Of a stretch of 64,000 bases of DNA, positions 56,941-64,000 are shown piece after piece. The notes below the pieces were generated by a model. The model did not search any database and was not told where the DNA came from. It saw only the letters and a program-made list of their open reading frames with translations. Made by a program: the position numbers and the translations under genes. Source of the DNA: Nematostella vectensis (lineage: Eukaryota > Cnidaria > Anthozoa > Actiniaria > Edwardsiidae); the NCBI RefSeq assembly GCF_932526225.1, contig NC_064043.1:8857501-8921500 (forward strand). The letters run 5' to 3'. Positions within the stretch are counted from its first letter, which is position 1, and each line of letters opens with the position of its first letter.

Positions 56941-59900
56941 ATGGAACTTGAGGAAAGAGAAACAAAGGAAAGGGCCATTACTATTGAGGATGAAGAAAGT
57001 GAAAGGCCAAGCTCAGTACACGTCGATCATCTAAACCAAAGCTCCCAAAGCTATACGTTTAGAGGAAGTCAAGAACATCACCTGCCAAGCATACGCAATA
57101 TTGGCACAAATAAAGAAGTTCTTCCTATTATCGACCACGCAATTCCCACTAGAGAACTAAGTTCTCTACCAAAAACTACAGAGGAACAACCTGACAAAGT
57201 GAAAAAGAAAAAGAAGAAAAGAAAACATGTTAGAATGAAGGAAGACGAAGGTGAAGAGGAGAATTTCGGGTACAATTATGAAAATCTTAAAGAACTTAAT
57301 GATGAGGTAATTTCATCTGGTAGAAGTAGTGGACAAAAGTTGATAAGAATTGATGAGGACATTCATGAACGAGAACCAAGCCCTGAGGAAGGTAAAAAAG
57401 ATATCAGGAGGGAAGCCATAGAGCTGGCACTGAAGGGAAAAGATAATGGCGTTAGAGAGAAAGCATGGCATTATGATTATGTTCTTGTGCACAAAACAGG
57501 TGATAATAATAATTCACATGAACGGCTGAGAGCCATCTTTGAAAAGAAGCTATCAAAAGAAGCGTTCAAGATTGAAAAGAAGTACACCATAGAGTACACG
57601 TTTACTGTGTTCCACTGTCCATTTGAGAGGTTGTGCGTTGAGGCAGAGAATGTTGTTCTGGAGATGCCACTTGCTGGGGTAAGCCATTAGTACATCTCCA
57701 TGGCAACACTTATATTACTTATTATATCAGCTCTGTATGTCATTTATAATTGAAGTCAGATTATATATACATAATGGTCTTAACACGCCCCTTACTGATC
57801 CCATATAAAAACATTGTTTTTACAGTATGAAGTCCCTGAAGCACCAAGCCGTGGCTTTCTACGTCGCCTGTTAGACAAATTTAAGACTGATACTGAAGGT
57901 ATATAAATTATGTGGTTTACTTAACAGAACTGTGAAATATGGAGTGCACAATTACATTTGTATAATACGTCTTAAACTCTCATTTCAGTTGACTTTGTCA
58001 GTGCACCTTTTTGTGTGTCTAAAAAGAGTATCTATGAAGGCATTGATAATCCTGATACTTTCTTCAGACCTGCATTACGATCCTTGCTTGTAAGTAAATT
58101 TAAAACTTTTTTGTGGTGTAATTATGTAGTAGTTCTTTAAAGATTAAGATGATTGACAGGAAAACATATTTTAGTCATGTCATGATTATTATCTACCTGA
58201 TCTTAGCTGTGCTCTTCTTTGATAATAGGTGGATCACATTCTAAAAAGTATTGATATCAGAGATAAAGAGACCAGGGTTCTTGGACAAAATCGCCAGGGT
58301 ATGTACAAATAGAGTAAGCCCAATTTATGTAATGAGACAAGCTAAGTCTTTAATATATGTATGACTGTGAGTTCATTCTTTGATCAGAACTGAAATATTC
58401 CTTCTTGGTTCTTTGTTACCAGGTCTTCGATATCTGCTTCTTGAAGGAGCATATAAGGATGCCTTCATTCTTCATGAGAAATCTAGTCTGGATCCAAAGT
58501 TTCCACTTCCTGATTTGGGGGATGATGGAACATATTTGTGGGGACAAGATATTTCAGACCCAAGAAAATTTCTTGACAATACATGGCTGAAGGTTTTCAA
58601 GTTCCAGCCTTTGTGGAAGGTTAAGAACTACTTTGGGGAGCAGATTGCATTGTATTTCGCCTGGTTAGGTAAATGCATCAACTCAATGTGTAGACGATGT
58701 TTGCCAGTGACTCAGACTGAATCTGATTTTGTTCTTAATCCAGGTTCGCTGACATTTTCCCTGATCATTCCGATGCTTCTTGGACTTGCAATCTTTTTGT
58801 GGGGGCTTATTGTAGCGTGAGTATTTTACAAGCTCAAATCAACATGTTAAACAGCATGAAATCAAATGCAAGGTCCACAGTTTTGCATGCCTTATGTATA
58901 CATACCATAATCTATTAAATTCTTAAAAGTTCTGTCTTCTTTGCTTTTTCCTTCTTTTGTCACCTCTTCGAAATTAAGTTGTAACCTACATGTGCAGCTT
59001 TGTACCTTTCTTTCACAAAGTAATATTCTCACTCTTTAGCACTTTCCATCTTCTGTCACCCTTTGGCATCAGAAGACACCACACATCTTGGTTGGCACTT
59101 TTGAGTCCTGCAATATGCCCTTTCCAAACACATGCAGATTGTCTCACTATCTTTCTGTTTTCCAATTTTATCTTTGGAAGGTTTTAGTCTTGTTATAACT
59201 TGCTGTATTGGAGATTATTTAGAAATTGTGCATGTGTGCCTTCCCACTGTATGGTATTTGAGGCAGATGTTTCCCATTGCTCTTGTTTTCAAAGTGAACC
59301 TCTTAAAGGCTTTAGTCTTTTTGTCACTTCCTGCATTACAGATCCATTGAGAAAATGAGCATGCATGTCTTCTAATCGCATGGAATTCTAAATTACATGA
59401 TCTTCTCCTGGCCCTTTGCCCATCAACATTTCAATCCAGCACAGGTTTTTCTCGTGTGTGTGTGTTTTTTGTCTACCATCTTGAAAATACCTTCTTTGCA
59501 CTCTTGCATGAGCAGCATTTGTATCTCCTCTAGACCAGATTGCATGCTCTCTTTGTCTCTGACCTGTATTCTTCATAACCTTCCACATTCCCTCACATTC
59601 TTCAGTACCCTTCAATGGTTTGGTGGTCCATTGGCTGGAAGGTGAGTCATTCCTGGACACATTTCATTTCATTCACTTTATAATCTGTTAACATTTACCT
59701 TTCTACACCCTTCTACCAAATCACTCCTTTCATCATTACTTTACCACATTGCTATACAAAATCTGCTTTACTTGGGCTCTATTGTTATTCACATCTCCTA
59801 ACCTTTGTGAAAATACCATTCATGAAAGTAGATTCAGCTAATTACATTGTGGTCTGGCTCTAAGATTTGAAAAATGGACAAGGCTAATTTTGTAATTCCC

Positions 59901-62900
59901 ACATCTTCATTTACTCAACATTAGTAAGGCTAATGCCATACTTAAATCTTTTTCTTTCTTCCGCCAAGTTCCTGCAAGGACTGACGTGTCCATGGGACAT
60001 TCTTATAATAAAAGCTCTTTTCTAATTTATATTATTTGAAAAGTTGTTGGTAAGCAAGACCTTGTGGTGGTGGTGGGGGGGGGGGGGGGGGTGGAGGGGG
60101 TGGGGTTCTCCATAAAAATTGACATGGTTGATTGCTCTATCTTTTAGGTTAAAAATTCTACCAGCAATTGCGGCCCCCTTGGGGATGTTCAACAATTCTA
60201 CCGACTCTGCTATCCTTTAATGGTCTTTATGCTAATGGTACCCCAAAATGCCCAAAATATTTTTACTGTAAACCACAAGACAACAGAGCACCTGATACTT
60301 CCAGCTTTTTTTGTCAGCAATTGACAGTTGTGCTATCTCTTAGTGTTAAATAAAGAATTGACCATGCCAAGTCTGCTATCTCTTAGAGGAATGGAAGTCC
60401 CCCTGGCAGGCAAGGCCATTAAGCGAACTGTATTAACCATCTAGTACAGTAACCACAAACTAAAAGTCATTCATCATTTTCCTTTTAGTGTGAATGAGAG
60501 CCCTCTAAGAACCCCTAATGCAACTGCCAGCACCATCATCAACAAGTGGGCGAAGAAGGCATTTGATAACAATGCCACACCCTACTTTGCACTCATCATA
60601 TGTTTGTGGGGTGAGAGAATTTGTCAAGTCTTTCTTTGCGTAGCAAGTTGTGTTATGCGAATATGACTTTGTCACTGAATGTAAAAAGCGTATGTCAGCC
60701 AGGCTATAGGGTGCCTAAGTCTCTTAACCGGCCTCACTTTTGTCTCCCGTTGTGTAGGGACGATATTTCTAGAGTTGTGGAAGCGTACAACAGCTCGGCT
60801 AGCATACCAGTGGGATGTGGACATGTATGAAGAGCAGGAACCAAATAGACCTCAGTTCTATGGCACCAAAATCAAACCGGTAAAACAACAGACCTCGGTT
60901 TTATGACACTAAAATGACACCGGTATTACAACAGACCTCATTTCTATGGCCGCCGTTTTGTCATCTTAGCGAAAACTCAGTGCAAAGAAAGCATCTATTT
61001 ACATCGGCCGATTTGAGACGCCATAAATTGAATGTTTGATTTTTTTTTAAATGAAATATTTGACGCATTTCTTCATAAGCTATTCGTGTCTGGTGCTGGT
61101 GAATCAATATTTTTCAGAATATATTTCCGTTTCTTGGTCTTGTGTGTATTTTTGTATCAGTTGTGAGCTTACTCTGCATTTCATTGCTCCTGGTCTTATG
61201 AGTATTTTTCTATATACTTTGTGAGCTTACTCTGCACTTCATTGCTCCTGGTCTTATGAGTATTTTTCTATATACTTTGTGAGATAACTCTGCACTTCAT
61301 TGCTCCTGGTCTTATGAGTATTTTTCTATATACTTTGTGAGATAACTCTGCACTTTATTGCTTTTCAGGACCCTGTTACTGGAGAGGAAGAGCCTTTTTA
61401 CCCATTTGCTCGCAGAGTGTGGAAAATGAGTGGTTCATTTGGCATTTTACTTCTGATGGTGAGTTTTTTCTAAATTGCTGCTCCTTTAGACAGTGAATAC
61501 TTTTCACGCCCTTTTAGCTTATTTGCGGTGCCCTGTCAGACATGCCAAGTCTTCCACGTATTCCTCTTTGGGTTTGTATGTGGGCATACCCTAGTCCCAG
61601 ACGTTCGTACCCGGGTATCTGACCGGGTTTCCTGTGGTTGGTATAAAAGTGTTGTGACTGTGAGCTTATCCTAGTCCCCACACCACCTCACGATTCATCT
61701 CCGAGCACAGGCAACCCACTAAGAACACCTTCCACTAGACTTTGGGTCTGGGTATAGATATTAAGGTTTTATGTCATGTAAATAATGGGTATTCGCGTCC
61801 TTGTGGGCCCTTTGCAGAGCGGCTGTCTTAGTGCAATCAAGTTATCAATAATCTTTTTTTTAGGTATGTCTGGTACTTGCTAGTCTGGTCGGAGTTATCA
61901 TTTACCGGATCATCGCTAGGGTAGACTTTTTCGCCAAGGAAGGGCTTCTGGGGCCAACATTAGCAAGTTTGACGTCTACATTTCTAAACACGTGCTCAAT
62001 CATGTTCATGGGCAAGGTAGTGTAATGTTTTAATATTATTTTCTGTCTTACTTGTTTTTCTTACGTATGTTTCACGACTGTTTCACAGGTTTATCAAGTT
62101 CTTGCCAACAAACTTACGGATTGGGGTAAGTCTGGTTTTGGGTTTCCATTTTAGCAAGAGAACCGTGTTATCCACCAATTTTAGATTTTTGCGTTATCAC
62201 TGTGAAATATTTGTGTGCGCAAATTAGTCTTTATCCGTCCTCTTATAGAAAAAATTACGGTATTTTTTCATGAAGTTTAATTCTGCTCGTTTTGTGATGC
62301 TCTTAATAAAACTATGCGAGGCCTGAATTCTTTAGTCTTTACAGCGCTTGATAAAACAAGAGCAAACCGCAAACCGCAATCAATCGATCAAGTAATCAAC
62401 CAATCAGTTTGCCGCTCCAGCGTTGTAGCACACTACGCGCAGATATGTAGCACACTAATCATTTCTTTTTATGTCCTCTTTAGAAAACCACCGGACTCAA
62501 ACATCCTATGATGACGCTCTGATAATCAAGTTATTCGGCTTCCAATTCGTCAACTCGTACACGTCGCTCTTCTATATCGCCTTTTTCAGGCAGCAGACTG
62601 CGAAGGACGGCATTCTTGATTTGGGCGCCGAGTATAATGACTCGTGTGGGCCTAGTAATGATTGCATGACACTCCTCTCCTTGCAAGTAGCCATGCTCAT
62701 GATCATGAAGCCCCTGCCCAAGACCATCACGGACATTATACTGCCGTAAGTAATCCTTGATTGACGGACATACTGCCGTTAGTAATCTTTGATTGACGGA
62801 CATCTTAAGTAATCCTTGATTGACGGACATCATACTGCCGTAAGTAATCTTTGATTGACGGACATCTTAAGTAATCTTTGATTAACGGACCTCCTTCGTC

Positions 62901-63374
62901 CTTACGTCTTCTTTGATTGACTAGCGTAATGGTAAAGTTGGACTTGAACACATAGGTTGTGTTATTCCGGATTACAGTGTTGCTTAGCCTACTGAGTGAG
63001 TTTTGGTAGCCTAAAGCTATGGTCCAGCAATGCAGTTTGTACACGTTGTTAATTGAGGTTGCCAAGATATGCTGCCGATATATTTTATTGTCTTGTGGTC
63101 GACTGGATCAGCGTTTCCGATTTCTTAAATTCACCTAATTATTTTTAACAAGGCGATCATACCAAGAAATTTGACATTTTTTGTTGGTTGAAAACTTGGC
63201 ATCGGTTTATTCGCAGTTGGTTAAAGCGCATGTGGCGTCAGGGATGCTGTTGCTGCAGGAGTAATAAGGTGGAAGAAGCAGGCGAAGTCAACAGTGAGAT
63301 CGAAGACTTCCTGACTTACGAGATGCAGAAGGAACCGCTTGGTGACTTTACCCTCTCCGAGTACACGGAAAAAG
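56941..63374 (+). CDS. Anoctamin (TMEM16 family), N-terminal 748 residues, cut by window end
   Basis: Thirteen exons with matching phases: 56941-57678, 57826-57898, 57989-58089, 58229-58298, 58423-58668, 58744-58816, 60489-60610, 60758-60879, 61369-61458, 61864-62016, 62089-62125, 62484-62745, 63217-63374. The N-terminal tail is low complexity with a lysine cluster near residue 85. A cytosolic dimerisation domain follows, ending CPFERLCVEAENVVLEMPL. TMEM16 hallmarks: GEQIALYFAWLG into TM1; TIFLELWKRTTARLAYQWDV; EEPFYPFARRVWKMSGS; TM3-TM4; QTSYDDALIIKLFGFQFVNS; LFYIAFFRQQ; ILPWLKRMW; EYTEK just before TM6. The family comprises calcium-activated chloride channels and lipid scramblases; the calcium-binding residues in TM6-TM8 lie beyond the window, so which activity applies cannot be judged. 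Splice junctions here carry unusual tandem duplications. Confidence 0.95.
58669..58743 (+). other. 75-nt in-frame intron of the anoctamin gene
   Basis: GTAAAT...CCAG boundaries; the length is divisible by three and there is no stop. Splicing yields FAWLGSLTFSL, the normal TMEM16 arrangement; retention would insert 25 residues (beginning KCINSMCRRC) just before TM1. Confidence 0.7.
58817..60488 (+). other. 1.7 kb anoctamin intron
   Basis: Largest anoctamin intron in the window. It has pyrimidine-rich CTTCC/TTTGCC stretches at about 58930-59640 and a poly-G tract at about 60070-60092. No exon or transposon termini recognised. Confidence 0.5.
60860..60960 (+). repeat. Degenerate duplication of an exon 3' end and donor
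   Basis: AGACCTCAGTTCTATGGCAC (exon end), ACCGGTAAAACAACAGACCT (donor) and two weaker downstream copies (AGACCTCGGTTTTATGACAC and AGACCTCATTTCTATGGCC) follow in tandem with about a 45-bp period. Confidence 0.8.
61134..61368 (+). repeat. 58-bp tandem repeat abutting a 3' splice site
   Basis: About four copies of a unit with CTGGTCTTATGAGTATTTTT then CTCTGCACTTCATTGCTC. The last copy runs directly into TTGCTTTTCAG, the acceptor of exon 61369-61458. Confidence 0.92.
62736..62890 (+). repeat. Tandem repeat derived from an exon end and 5' splice site
   Basis: Repeated units of CATACTGCCGTAAGTAATC then TTTGATTGACGGA follow the exon end at 62745. One later copy preserves the complete ACTGCC-GTAAGT junction near 62842; others have CCGTTAGT or CTTAAGT. 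Confidence 0.9.
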
Positions 63375-63835
63375 GTATGACTATCTTTCATTATAAGGGT
63401 ACACGGAAAAAGGTATGACTATCTTTTATTATAAGGGTACACGGAAAAGGTATGACTATCTTTTATTATAAGGGTTAACGGAAAAGGTATGACTATCTTT
63501 CATTATAAGGGTACACGGAAAAGGTATGACTATCTTTCATTATAAGGGTATACGGAAAAGGTATGACTATCTTTTATTATAAGGGTACACGGAAAAGGTA
63601 TGACTATCTTTTATTATAAGGGTACACGGAAAAGGTATGACTATCTTTTATTATAAGGGTACACGGAAAAGGTATGACTATCTTTCATTATAAGGGTAAA
63701 CGGAAAAGGTATGACTATCTTTTATTATAAGGGTACACGGAAAAAGGTATGACTATCTTTTATTATAAGGGTACACGGAAAAAGGTATGACTATCTTTCA
63801 TTATAAGGGTACACGGAAAAGGGTACAAGTGTCTA
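63360..63835 (+). repeat. 37-bp minisatellite made of exon end plus 5' splice site
   Basis: About 12-13 units of GTACACGGAAAAGGTATGAC then TATCTTTTATTATAAGG. The first unit contains the true end of exon 63217-63374 and its donor GTATGACT; nearly every later unit repeats both. Copies are over 90 percent alike by eye. Confidence 0.95.
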
Positions 63836-64000
63836 CCTACCACTATGAGGGTATACTTAAAAGGGATTTCAAGTATATATAAATGGCCACGAAGCGATTC
63901 ATAGACGCTCCTATGCTACTGCCTCTTTTTCAGTGTCTATAGACCATAATACACTTAAAAGAGTATATTTTTGAGACTCCACGGAAAAAGATAAGAGTAA
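63836..64000 (+). other. Anoctamin intron continuing past the window
   Basis: Decayed copies of the upstream minisatellite unit (TATACTTAAAAGG, CCACGGAAAAAG), then the window ends. Confidence 0.5.

Overview
The window looks like nuclear DNA of an early-branching animal, most likely an anthozoan cnidarian such as a sea anemone. It is AT-rich with many short GT/AG introns, compact animal gene families, many short non-autonomous DNA transposons, minisatellites and long poly-G/poly-C tracts. No bacterial operons, rRNA, tRNA or CRISPR were seen. The phylum is an inference from gene content and repeat style. All exon models were made by eye from reading frame, splice signals and phase agreement.

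Layout. 285-6773 (minus): most of a Cys-loop (nicotinic acetylcholine receptor-like) channel subunit; the signal-peptide exon was not found. 7307-10614 (plus): a complete 14-exon, 664-residue gene whose acidic triad and zinc-ligand spacing match the RAG1/Transib DDE recombinase core. It also has an SAP-like DNA-binding motif and an N-terminal coiled coil. 10858-11698 (minus, convergent): a chromodomain reading frame interrupted by one TGA. 11920-12965: a C-rich minisatellite. 12966-31206: a largely gene-poor stretch with several transposon copies, including a 2 kb element at 18246-20230. 31207-47306 (plus): a KCNH (Erg/Elk-like) voltage-gated potassium channel with a long first intron and apparently no eag/PAS domain. 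48717-56035 (minus): a complete 14-exon histidyl-tRNA synthetase of 519 residues with a WHEP domain. 56941-63374 (plus): the first 13 exons of an anoctamin (TMEM16), cut by the window end. The synthetase and the anoctamin are head to head, and the potassium channel and the synthetase are tail to tail.

Two genes are membrane ion channels and one is a TMEM16 channel/scramblase, but nothing indicates a functional cluster; they appear to be independent housekeeping and physiological genes.

The most unusual items are as follows. First, the intact RAG1-core-like gene. Second, repeated tandem duplication across exon-intron boundaries: four introns of the anoctamin gene and one of the RAG1-like gene carry extra copies of sequence at the splice junction, in one case about 12 copies of exon end plus 5' splice site. 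Third, a group of short elements ending CAGG...CCTG with 5-bp target duplications. Fourth, a 78-bp near-perfect hairpin with an 8-bp target duplication.
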